Assembly (NCBI GenBank): GCA_030268105.1
Contig: BSDZ01000003.1
Coordinates: 7,216,501 to 7,280,500 of the forward strand
Source: Volvox africanus
Taxonomy: Eukaryota > Chlorophyta > Chlorophyceae > Chlamydomonadales > Volvocaceae
Reading direction: 5' to 3'
DNA: 64,000 nt
Shown: positions 10,119 to 56,916 of the stretch, piece after piece
How the letters are laid out: the number at the start of each line of letters is the position of its first letter
Position numbering within the stretch: position 1 is the first letter of the stretch
Position numbers and translations under genes: made by a program
The notes under the pieces: generated by a model
What the model saw: only the letters and a program-made list of their open reading frames with translations
Told to the model about the DNA's origin: nothing
Database searches by the model: none

Positions 10119-11069
10119 CTGTTTATACGAGAAGAGGTTTAAAAAGGGGTAAAACATTGTATTGAGCCGTATGAAAAAACGACTACACGGTACGGGCCGC
10201 GTGGTAAGTGTACGATGGTATAGAGCGAAAGCTGCTGCTGACCCAGATATACCAGCCGCCTGCCTTTCTGAACCTCCGAGGAGACAGCATGAGAACTTCG
10301 CCGTTGTCTTAGTGCGCATTTTATTTTGGCTCGAAGGTTGTCCCGCAATGGTCAGCTCACGAGACCAGAAGGTTGCTTACATTTTGAGGCAAGCTCCTCA
10401 GCTAAGGCTCGCCCCGAGGAAGTTGCGATAAGCAGAGCAGCAACCTGCGTCCGTGTAGGATAGCACTGTTACAAAGAATGGAGAGTGGCTCGAATGACAG
10501 CAGGATGCATCTGGTCAGGAAGGAATTCCATAGAGAAATTAAGCATATTAATGAATTTTGTACCTGGGCCATGCTCGTTAAGCTTCAGATCGCACAAGGG
10601 TGAGCTAGTTGTCTTCGTACTTGGCAAGAAGTGAAGAACCAAATGTAATTCTATTTTTTAGTGCATACCCAGCTGGCTCCAGGAGAATAATTTTGTTACT
10701 CATAGCATAAGCCTTCACCAGAAAGTATTCACGCCGTACACACAGGTCGACACTCCTTTTATGCAGCCACTCGCAATCGATGTTGCATTAACCAAGTTTT
10801 TGTTTTGACAACATGTATGAAAACGTTATATAACAGCTTACATAGGGATATTTGGCTGTATTGCCCTCCGGAAGCGGCGAATAAGCCTACTCGTGCCCTG
10901 CAGGACCAAGTATAATTCGTCCGTTTCTCTTAAACTATGTCATCAGGGAAGTAATACCTTGGGATCTTTTCACATCTTGGAGCTTTTCCGCGCACGCCCA
11001 CTCCCCTGCTTGAAGTTTCTTCGCTTTGTCACCACTGCAAGCCGCCGTGCTGCCCCGGAGTTGCTCGAG
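10119..11069. promoter_or_regulatory. divergent intergenic region between the NT-fusion and carbonic anhydrase genes
   Basis: About 950 bp separate the first supported NT-fusion exon (minus) from the carbonic anhydrase MGC start (plus). It should hold the missing 5' exon(s) of the minus gene and both promoters. A frame in phase with the carbonic anhydrase start runs upstream to an ATG at 10893. No TATA box or repeated operator could be assigned with confidence. Confidence 0.35.
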
Positions 11070-12343
11070 ATGGGTTGCGGTATAAGCACAGAACAACATG
11101 GTGATTCCACGCCGATTACTGTTGTTGCTCCTCTCAGCCAGGCAGTATCCGAAGCAAACACGGTGAGTGCGACATAGCCTCTCTTCACCGCGTTCATGAT
11201 TATGCATGAATTATTAAGGGTCTGACGTTATATCATGCATATTCGAAAATCCTACAAGTTCAGCTTGGTGGAAATTTAAGTTTACTGATAGCCCACCTCC
11301 ATCTTTTTTTTGCAGTTAATGCTTTCAGAGGACAAGAAATATCTCTCGAAAGTGTGTTCACTATCCGAAAGGTCGACCTGCGAGCAAGTTCTGCAGTCCT
11401 TATTGGAAGGGAATGCCCGTTTCATCAAAGGTACTCGGGCGCACCCACATCAGGATTTCAGCCGGGTCCGACAAATATCAGAAAAGCAGAAGCCAATGGT
11501 GGCTATCCTCGGCTGCGCGGACTCACGTGTACCTACGGAGATTGTCTTCGATCAAGGTTTTGGGGACGTGTTTGTCTGCCGTATCGCCGGTAATATTGCT
11601 ACCTCAGAGGAAATTGCGAGCCTCGAATATGCTGTGCTGGATCTCGGCGTGAAGGTCGTCATGGTCCTCGGGCATACCAAATGTGGAGCTGTGAAAGCGG
11701 CGCTATCAGGTAAGCGTGGTTAACTGCATCGTTGCCAGGGCTCAGGAAGTTTCCCGCACAATTCTCCACACGATTTCATGCATAATCCTCAGGTCCCTGT
11801 CCCAACCGGGCGTGCCTCTGGTGTCGGTTCCGCGAGGCTCATCATCTAGGCGCAGAGTCTTCAGTTCTCTTTTGATTGCTGCATTGTAGGTTTTGGGGAC
11901 GGTCCACTGATTATTATAGAGAGATTGACCAACAACAACATAATACAGACAGTGTTGGACGTAATGCATATACTCATCCATATACGAATGATAACAGACT
12001 TCACAGTTCACCCTTACACGCTGCTGTTTCTACACTTCGCTGTGCAGGCCAAGCATTTCCTGGCTTCATTGACACGTTGGTCGACCACATTGACGTAGCT
12101 ATCACCCGTGTCGACATGTTGGGCGTAAAAGCCTACCAAGCCGTGCGGGAAGGGAACACGGAGGTCCTGGACATGGTTGTGCAAGAAAACGTCAAGTACC
12201 AGATCCAGCGGTGTCAGCGGTCGACCATAATCCAGGAGGCCATTCAAAAGCATGAGCTGCTGATGGTAGGAGCTGTCTACGACCTCGATAGCGGAATAGT
12301 GAACGTGATTGTCACCAAGGGAGGCAACAGCTTCGATTTGTAA
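11070..12343 (+). CDS. beta-class carbonic anhydrase, MGC N-terminus
   Basis: It interconverts CO2 and bicarbonate at a zinc site. Exons are 11070-11162, 11316-11709 and 12048-12343 (stop TAA), giving 260 aa. GTGAGT and GTAAGC donors and TTTTTTTTGCAG and CTGTGCAG acceptors join in phases 0 and 1. Zinc ligands Cys98 (in C-A-D-S-R), His151 and Cys154 (in G-H-T-K-C-G) and the Asp100/Arg102 dyad are all present, so the enzyme should be active. The GxAFPGFIDTLVDH-type block follows at the exon 2/3 join. The ATG at 11070 gives M-G-C-G-I-S, a good N-myristoylation plus palmitoylation start that would put the enzyme on a membrane. An ATG at 10893 in the same frame would add 59 residues, which could act as a targeting peptide. 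The MGC start is preferred because the extension is not otherwise supported. Confidence 0.93.
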
Positions 12344-15300
12344 TCCTTCTCCTCGCTCCTTTCTGCTGTTTTGTGCTTTCTCCGGACTTCCTCAGCAGCG
12401 GGCCCTAGACGGGGTCCTCTTCACCCTTGCATCCTCATACTGAATAAGAGACTATTGGAGCGGGGGATGTCCCCCGGGTCATCGGCCGTTCCTGGGTTCT
12501 CATATTGCACCTGGCAATTCCGCGGGCGATAACTAATTAGCGATGACGAAGCGGGAAGTCATCCAACTGAAGAGGGATACATTGAGGAGCCGGCAAAGGA
12601 TTGGGCAGTCGCACAGATGCAGAGGGCAGACGGCACAGTCTCTTCCAGGAGTTGATTTTGATGCGGTGCAATGTATTTATTACTTATGCCCTTTCAAGGG
12701 AAGGTGATGGCAGGTGGTTGCAGAATTGCTGCGGTGCACGATAGGTTTAATAATTTGGTGTCGCTATAGGTCTGCGCCACGCGCAGAGAGGGCCCCTGGG
12801 CGAGAGCACCCAATCACGCTCCTTCGCCTCGGAACCGGAACTGTGTGCTGCACTGAAGCTTGCATTGGTTGTTGAGCAGGGGTCGAGATGGGCCGCCTAC
12901 ACCTGCGGAGGTGAACGCGCAGCTTGTGCTGTAGCTGTGAGCCACCCCTGGCGGGCGCCCACGGTAGTACGAGGAATAGTACATCGAAACACAATCACAA
13001 AATGTTGGAACCCTGAATCTATACTCAACTCGGTGTGTGCAGCATGAAGGGGCGGCGAGGGCAAAAGTGTGGCCGTTTGCTTTGCTGTTGCTGGCACGTC
13101 GATTTAGTCTTAACCTCGATCTGACTTGGCTTCATTTTTGACGTTTCATGGTTGCTCAGAGGTACTTGGGGCGGGTCTCTGAGCACGTCTGAAGTATGAA
13201 CCCTGCTGCTGATGCTGCTACTGAAGGGAGCACTATTGGGATCGCTTTACATAACCAAATAAAGACCATGTGCGGACCATTGGGTTGGGGAACCAATTAC
13301 AACCCACTGCCCTGGCGCCTCAGCTCAGGCGCTCGGTCCTTTTCATGACCATGACCAAGATGAGCTTAATGCAGGCCACCGGGTATAGTCCCGTGTGGCA
13401 ATGGCACGCATTTACATGCTTCCAGTCGTTGGGTTACTCGCTGTATCCTGGCGCCAGGTCAGTTCCTGTCCTGGGTGGCCACCTGGCCTGGCATTCCAGA
13501 CGGGGCTATGTGATGCCTAATGATAACAGGATGGAGCTATAGCCGTGCTGCGTGGGGGGAAGCGTGCCGTGAAAACCATGTCCGCTGCTTGATAGACCGT
13601 ATCCATGGGTGCTGCTGCACCACAGCTGCGTTTTGTGATCACGTCCGATATAGCCTGCATAGTATTGTGATATTGGGCAGGCTATATTGGAGCGCCTGTT
13701 TAAGCGGGGCTTGCATTTCGTTCCGCTTGTAGATTTCGTATGAAGGGGTAAGTCGCAAAAGTAGACGATACTTTGCCGTGGTCGGCAGTTTGCTAAAAAG
13801 CGTCGTCTCGATTAATGGAGTTCTGTCTTAGCCTTGCGGCTTGCGGTGTTGTCCTGTGCAATATTTCCCTGTGATAAGTACGGGCGACGTTGTACCCTCC
13901 ATTCCGCCCGCGCGCCTGCCCTCCTTGATGTGGTACATGCGTTGACAGGAGGTCACAGGACGGGAATGAGGGTGTTGCAACGGTCGCGCCGTGTTCACTG
14001 TTCGCCTCGCTGCGTGGTCGTAGCTCGCTGGTCTTTAACTCTTTCATAAGGTGTCGTCGTGTCGTAAGTGGCCCCCATGAAGGGCCCCAGGATTGGGGTA
14101 ATGCTGAACGAACACGTCCCCAATAATTCGGAGGAAGTCCAATTGGAGCTTGCGTGACATGGCGCGGTCTCTCACATTCTGTATTCCTCGGCCCTTGAGG
14201 GAGACCATCACGCAGGCCATGTACGGGCTGGGTGTTTATTGAGGATGTCCTGGATGGTGTGAGGGAAGTCAGGAGGTTGCTGTTGCGCGCGGGAGCGCGA
14301 TGGTTGGTGTCCTCAGTGCGGCTTGATGGGTGTGGTGCAGTGGAGAGGTTGCTTTAGAATGTGTACGGATTTTGGTGCATACAAGGTATGTGACGCTGGA
14401 ATAATGTCACAATCCACCACAGTGCTGTGCCACCCCTGTCGCTTCGTGACGTGTGTTTATTGCGCACACGAAGCTGTGAACACTTCACAACCCTGTGCGC
14501 ACATGTACACGGAAAGCCTGCAAATGTACGAACGAAATTTTTTATGGATGATTCAGGCCAGATGGGATCTGACCTTGTTTCCGTAGCTACCTTAGGGTTA
14601 TAATCCCATAGCAGTGCGCCCTCGCGGCTGATTCATGTCAACCATCTGCTTACCAATGGAGATCGGCGTAGGGGATCTCCAGCATTGTCACCTTTCTGTA
14701 GCGCGTGACTGGTACTGCAGCTGCCGCAGCTGGAACAGTCCGCCCCTACCTGTCATTGCGACCTTTTGACCTCATGCAAATTTCTTTCTCTCGTGTAGTT
14801 AGCATATGCACCTTGCCATGCTGAGCAGGAACTATATGTCCGCTCTTGAGGAAGCGGCTATTTTGTATAAGTTTTCTTGCATATTGTGGAGCTGTATAAG
14901 ATATTATTGGGGGAGTTTGAGGATGCAACAGATGTTTAAGTCGAAGCCCTCAGGGAAATGGTAGTTGGTTGGCAGGCTTATGGTTTCACCGGGAAACAGA
15001 AAGTGCTGGGCTGGGGTCAAGGCATTCAGCCGCGACTTGCCCACGACATTGTTCTGTTACCGTTCGCATCTGATGTAGCCCGACCCTAACAGGCCATTAC
15101 AAGGGGGACGTTTTTGCACCGATATCCTTGCACAATGACGCCTGAAACAACAAAAATGCGCAGGGAGGGGGGAGTTCGAGTGTCTGATGCTTCGGGTCGC
15201 TTCTACTCTCTGCCCCACGACATCAATACTGTAACCTCAGTTATTATGTTCCCCAAACAATGCTGTTTGTAGAATTGTTACTTACTTAGTTCACTGATGC

Positions 15301-15752
15301 CGTGCGCACAATTTGTGCGGTAGGACGTTCAGCAGTAGGTACGCACCCACGGCTACAGTACACCTACAATAGACACCTACAGTAAGAATCACCACAGCTT
15401 AGGCTATATTCCCGCCCCTGGGGAGCGATATTTTCAGGTCTCCTCCTCCCCACTAAACACACGCAAGAAATCAATTATTTGTGTAATCAATTATGTACGC
15501 AAATCCCTTCTACACCGACGATCCCACTCCATCAATACCCAGCAGTGCGAGCTCATACAATAGTCATGCGCCATGTAACTTGACCAAGCTACATAGAGAA
15601 ATCGCATTTGCAATGCTTGATGCGGCAGGACCTCCTCAGGGCTTCTCCACTCTTATGTTCGAATGTTCATCCTCTTCCGGCATACGTTTTTACTATGTGT
15701 AGTTCGTTGTCATGCCGGTCGGCTTTTCTGTCTTGGACCCTTGATCCCCATT
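12344..15752. other. convergent spacer and 3' flanks
   Basis: No gene is supported in 3.4 kb between the carbonic anhydrase stop (plus) and the coiled-coil gene stop (minus). Frames of 60-90 codons on both strands lack motifs. An AATAAA at 13258-13263 (plus) is one candidate poly-A signal for carbonic anhydrase, but it is 0.9 kb away. A TGTAA on the minus strand at 15101-15097, 650 nt past the coiled-coil stop, is a candidate signal for that gene. Neither can be confirmed by eye. Confidence 0.45.
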
Positions 15753-51729
<35,977 letters not shown>

Positions 51730-52372
51730 TGGGCTGATTACGCCGGGGCTTCCTGCTGCAGTAGGAGTACTACGTGTTATGGGAATTTAGGTGTCCCAGA
51801 GGGAATATGAGCTGACTAGGAGCCCACGATGTACTACCGACAATACCGATGTCTGTGCAGGCATCAACCCGTGTGGTGGGCCAGCTCGCGAGAGAAAATG
51901 GCCATCTCCAACGTACCTAAGTAACGACCTGTTGGGTCAGGAGTATAAACACTGGGATACGCCTGCATGCTGGAGGTTTGCGCCGTCCATGGAGTTCCCA
52001 TGGTGGTTCGTTCACAGCTGCCGCCCTTTTAGCACCTTCGGACCTGAACACTTGAATAACTTCAGAGTGGCATACTTGATGTGAATAACACGGAACAGCT
52101 GCGATTGGAACGTGCCAGTAAGCGTTGACTTAGGCTGACTTCAACAGTAATAGATAGCTTTTACAATTCTTTGAGATAACCTAGCTTGTATCACATAATG
52201 TTATTCCAGCAGTAAAACGATAGTTCAATGACATTGATGTCCCCATTTCAGCTGTCGTTCAGTTACAGTCTTTACAAAATTTCCATTCTTCATGCAAAAA
52301 AAATGGTTTGTGACGGATATATTAATTTGTTCCGTATTAATATCTTAACATTTTATATCTCTTACGTATATC
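51730..52372. promoter_or_regulatory. divergent promoter region between coiled-coil and oxygenase genes
   Basis: About 640 bp lie between the coiled-coil start codon (minus, 51729) and the most upstream oxygenase ATG in frame (plus, 52373). The half next to the oxygenase is AT-rich. No TATA box or paired operator could be assigned with confidence. The head-to-head spacing suggests shared or overlapping promoters. Confidence 0.45.
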
Positions 52373-55300
52373 ATGATTGCTATTCATGCTGCCTATTCTC
52401 CCGGAATCCTTTTCGGCAGGCGGGCTTCTCTTCACCAGGTACCAGGCCTAACAGCCCGTCGTATAATTGTTATGCGGAAGGCCTCCACAGAGGATAAGGC
52501 TTCGGGAGGGCATTCAGAAGCAACGGTGAAGGCGGGGAAGTCGGTCGTGCCTGCTGCGAGTCAGCTTGTATGCATCGAATTCAAGGACTTGGTCGCGCAG
52601 AAGGACCTCACTTATGAGCTTGAAATGGTAAGCTAACGTAACGTGATGAGTCCATTTCTGTTCCAGGTTCCAGCTGTTATGCTGTTCTTGTTTTGAACTC
52701 CGCTTGCGGACCTAGGCACTAGGTCCAAATGGACTAGGCGCGATTGTCATCAAAGGCGTCCCTAGTTACAGCAAGCTGCGGGGAGCGTTGCTGCCTCTTG
52801 CGGAACGGATTGCGGTGAGTACAGCACAAAGTTGATCTAAGACACACACTGGTTACGGATGACGGGGTACCTAAATGCTGTACAAAAGCAGCCTCTTACC
52901 CTAGTAGGAATTATTTCCCATTTAGGAGATAGTAAGCACCAGCCGATCTGACATGCGTCATCATATTCATTTCTTTGTCATTCAACAGCTTTCCTCCATT
53001 ACCCCTCCTTTCTCCTTTCCACTCTGGAGTCATTGCCTCCCGAAGTTCAAGAAAAATACGTCGACGCGGATAGCTCCTACAGCTTCGGGTGGAGTCACGG
53101 CAAGGAGTCCCTGGCGAATGGCGTCCTTGACATGTTTAAAGGCTCCTTTTACGCCAACCCTCTGGTAGATGACCAGCTGCAGCCGGGTAATGGCGATTGG
53201 CTGCAGCCCTGGGCATTCCCAATCCCAGCTGATGAAGCCAACCCAACCGACAACCAGCTTCCCTCAGGCACAGCGATGCCAGCCACCCCCTATGATGACA
53301 CAGGGATGCCAGCCAGCAGCACCGCAAGTAATTGTGGCGGCTATCTCGGCATTCGAAGCGACTTAGAGGTTTCGGAGCTCCGCCGGATGTACCCAGAGTA
53401 CTTCCACAAGAATTTGTGGCCGCGGGAGGAGGCTCCGGAGCTGGAGATCGCGTTTAAGGATTTGGGTCGGCTGATCTGCGCCGTGGGTTGCCTACTAGCG
53501 GAACATTGCGATAGGTATGGATGAGGATTTCGAGGATAATGGTGTTGGGATAAGCCCCTTTCGAATGGCATAAAACGTGGTGGGCAGTTTCGGCCCGGCG
53601 TATGGGACGTAACTCTTCGTCCAGGACCCTACCACCCGGGCGGGTTTACGGGGGGTATACACAGGCACTTCGTTACCGGTGAGAGGGGCCCACCGGTAAT
53701 GTCCCACGGACCTCATCGCACATCTATACACGTTTCCATCTTAAAACTTTCGTGTTCCCCCCTCCCAAAACAAGCATTCCCCCTCTTTGCGCACATACAC
53801 ACACAGGTACGTGTCGTTAAAGCTAGGAACTTCGCCGGGTTTGGTATCCGGTGTGCTGCGACGGAGTCTCAATCCCAAGGTCAGTTGGCGTGGCGGGTAA
53901 GGTCAGGGGAGTCAACAGACCCAGGATCACAGGAACCGACGAATCCCTAAACTGGTGCACTGTCAAAAGAGTACCTTCACCGTAAATCTTTTTGAGATCG
54001 CTAATCCTTTTGGCCATGTGCTTGTCATTATCCTGCAGGCACGTCTGCTGCATTACTTTGCGCCGTCAGAAACCCCCCTGGCGGGTTGCGAAGCGAACCA
54101 GCAGCAACAGCAGTGCCATCCAATGCAGCAGCAACAGCAAAAGGCGTCGGGAGGTGCGGCGGGAATTTCATCCGTCACCGGTGACAAGGAAGACGAGCAG
54201 CAGGCATGGTGTGGACTGCACACTGACCACGGCAGCTTAACCGGTAAGGAGTGAAATTGAGGAATCGAGAAAAGGGGAGGCAGGGCTACGGTGGGCGCAG
54301 GGAGGCAGCGTGAGGCAGGTCACTTTAGAATCCTGTGAAAAAAAGGGTCGTTTGAAGGCTCACGTGCTTGCGGGCAGAATGGGGACATGGCACTAGAACA
54401 CTCGCTATCCCGTCTCCCCCTTCCCCGCATACCTGTACCCATCCATCCACGCATCCGGGCCCCCTCGCGTCTTCTGGAGGGCTAACGGCGGCGATGTACC
54501 TGGACGGGCAGGGCAGAGAGGTGCCCTCCCCTGACCCCGAGGCTGGGCTCTACATCCGCGACCGCAGCGGCGTCTTTGTCCGCGCAGGCATTCCACCAGA
54601 TTGCATCGCCTTTCAGGTAGGTTGCAAAGAGACCTGCGATGTGGCCAACTAGGATCTCGGCACAAAAAGCCATTCCGAACGCACGTGCACGCAGATGTGT
54701 GCATCTGAGGGCAGTCATCAGTTGCTTGGTCAGTAACCCTCAGAAGGTAGGAAAGTATTGGATTGTCAAACATGATAGTGTGGCTCAAGAAAATGTCGAG
54801 TTGGCCGAGATCGAGGTCAGGCAGCAGGCCGGGTCCGGCAGGCGGGCCGGCTCGCCTGCCGGCCTGCTGCTGTCCCCTCTCCACGCCGGCCCGCCACCCC
54901 GCAGGTTTGTCGTGCTATCGTACCTGCCTCCCTCCCCACCCCTCTACCGGTGTGATCACTCATCGGTCCGCCTCCCGACTTCGATATTGGATTGTTGGCA
55001 TTGCCTCCCCGCCCAGCTCCTCACACCTACTTACACACCTAAACCCCCTGCTGTGCGTGGGCACGCACACACACACACGCACGCCACTTTGTTCCTGTCT
55101 AGGTTGGCGAGGCGCTGCAGGTGCATTCCGGCGGTCTGTTGATGGCCACTCCCCATTACGTGCGGGCGCCGCGCAGCCAGCTAGCCCAGGGTATCAGTCG
55201 CAACACATTCGCCGTTTTCATGCAGCCTGACGTCCTGGAGCGTATGGACTGTCCCCCGGGTGCGTATATGCGTGTTAGTAGTGCGGGGGAGAGGGGGCAA

Positions 55301-55587
55301 GGAGGCTGGGAGGGACAAAGAATGTTGTAACTAACAAGAATACTAATAATAGAGAGTGTCGGGTGTTAGAGAAAGAGGCAGAAGGCATGGTTGTATTTGC
55401 TTGAACATCCGTGCGTACGAATATGCGTATGGCTAGATGGATTGTGTGTGTGCATCTGTGTATTGCAGGTGCAGATCCGGAGCATGTTGCGGTGGGGCAA
55501 TGGAAGCCGGGGCACACATTTGGGGAGTTTGCCGCTGCGACCTTCCAGCAGTACTACCCCAAGCAGCAGCAACAACAGCACTGGTAA
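52373..55587 (+). CDS. 2-oxoglutarate/Fe(II)-dependent oxygenase, isopenicillin-N-synthase superfamily
   Basis: Such enzymes use Fe(II), O2 and usually 2-oxoglutarate to oxidise small molecules; the substrate is unknown here. Eight exons: 52373-52627, 52716-52814, 53030-53514, 53807-53879, 54039-54243, 54480-54616, 55103-55259, 55469-55587 (stop TAA), giving 509 aa with all phases matching. Exon 2 holds the N-terminal block G-P-N-G-L-G-A-I-V-I-K-G-V. The iron ligands are His365 and Asp367 in L-H-T-D-H-G and His436 in A-T-P-H-Y-V. Arg451 (S-R-N-T-F) fits the co-substrate Arg. So the core looks active. The first about 33 residues are basic and hydrophobic, like a transit peptide, before a second Met at about 34. 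Exon 3 carries a Pro/Thr/Ser-rich acidic insert and exon 5 two poly-Gln runs, which make it longer than usual members (about 330-380 aa). The end is Q-Q-Q-Q-Q-H-W. TGTAA at 56001 is a candidate poly-A signal. Confidence 0.9.
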
Positions 55588-56916
55588 GCCATCTTAGCGT
55601 TCTAGCAGCCGCACGAAATTTTTACAACGTGCAATGACTGCACTTTTTTAGTTTGCCATACTGCAGTACATCTCAAACCCCTGCACACGCCCGTGCGTCC
55701 GTCCGTCCGTCCCTCCCTCCCCAAGACCACCCTCTCCTTTTTTACCCCATCTGCAGAATGTGACGATAAACGCGTGAGCCGAGGGGAGATGGAGTGGTGA
55801 GGTGTGGTGCAGTCTGCGATGCCATGAGATGGGTTAGTACGATACGGCGCTGTCACTGGTCACCTGCAACTCCTGTATTTGCAGTTGGTCGCAATGTCCG
55901 GCGGCAGGGTTTTGGAATGCGGCAAAGTGAAAACCACAACCGCAGCATGATTTTCAAGCGCAGCGATGTCGGGCAGGAGTGTGGGTGTGCGCGCTCGGAC
56001 TGTAAGGAGTTGATAGTCTGTTAATTTGCATCGCTTCTTATGTACGAATTTCGGTTGGATGATCGTATTCTAGACGCGAAGACCCAGGGGACTTGGGAAC
56101 TGTGTGTCTGGGGCCCCCCCTTAGCCGTAACCGGCTGCAAGACAACCAGTTCTTGTCGAATTAAATAAAAGAAAAAGAACCGTAAGACGAATATCCGAAA
56201 ACGTCAATGAGGTCCATGCAGGGTGTTTACGCGTGTGGATGCCTAGATGATGGGAGCTTTGTGATGATCAGCAGGTGGGAGAGGAAGAGGTTGGGATTCT
56301 TGAGGGTCTTTTAGGTTTTGGAGTAGTCCTGACTACGGGCAGTGCCTGACTTCTATGTTAGTTCGCACCGCTCACCCTCGCACGTGACCTTTACGAGGAG
56401 GCGGCAGTCACCACCGCACACCTGCACCCAACCCCCCAGACACACACCCAACCCTCCCTAGGCTTTGTGACAGAATAGCGGCGGTCCTCGCGGCTGCCAC
56501 GACTTCTCGTCAGTGCCTGATGCGGGTGAAGTCAAGCGACATGATAACAGTCCCCTCCCCGAAGACTGTTGCGACAGATCCTGCACCTGTTTTAACACGG
56601 CTGGTATATAAGTTAGGTTGGTGAAGTAGAAGGGCGAATTGCGAACGGCCAACCGCTGCGATCAGGCAATAACCACACCCACGCTCTCTCAATAAAGGCA
56701 GCGGGTCACTGGCACTGTGAAAAGTTCATGTCCTGCATCCAAACTTTCGACCCTCCGGACACATAACGCGTGTCAACCGTTCATGTGTGCGTGTTTCCAT
56801 CCAATTCCCCCACCCCCGCCTCGCCTTGGGAGGGAAGAGGGAAAGCGGCCCACGCGCAACTCTCCCGTCATTCCTCCTCCCCTCTCTCCTCCTCCTCCTC
56901 CTCGTCGTCGTCGTCG
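55588..56916. other. convergent 3' flanks of oxygenase and ankyrin genes
   Basis: No gene is supported. The region receives the oxygenase 3' UTR from the left and the ankyrin 3' UTR from the right. Candidate plus-strand poly-A signals are TGTAA at 56001-56005 and AATAAA at about 56163. A plus-strand frame near 56860-56960 is the complement of the ankyrin protein's acidic tail and its 3' GA-rich flank. Confidence 0.5.

Noticed and set aside
10710..10790. Minus-strand ATG frame with I-I-L-L-E-P-A-G-Y-A as the missing nucleotidyltransferase start
   Set aside because: It only loosely resembles the AAGxGTRL loop, lies in AT-rich sequence, and no donor in the needed phase was found.
12344..15752. 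Frames of 60-90 codons between carbonic anhydrase and the coiled-coil gene
   Set aside because: No motif, no splice continuity, and overlapping frames on both strands.
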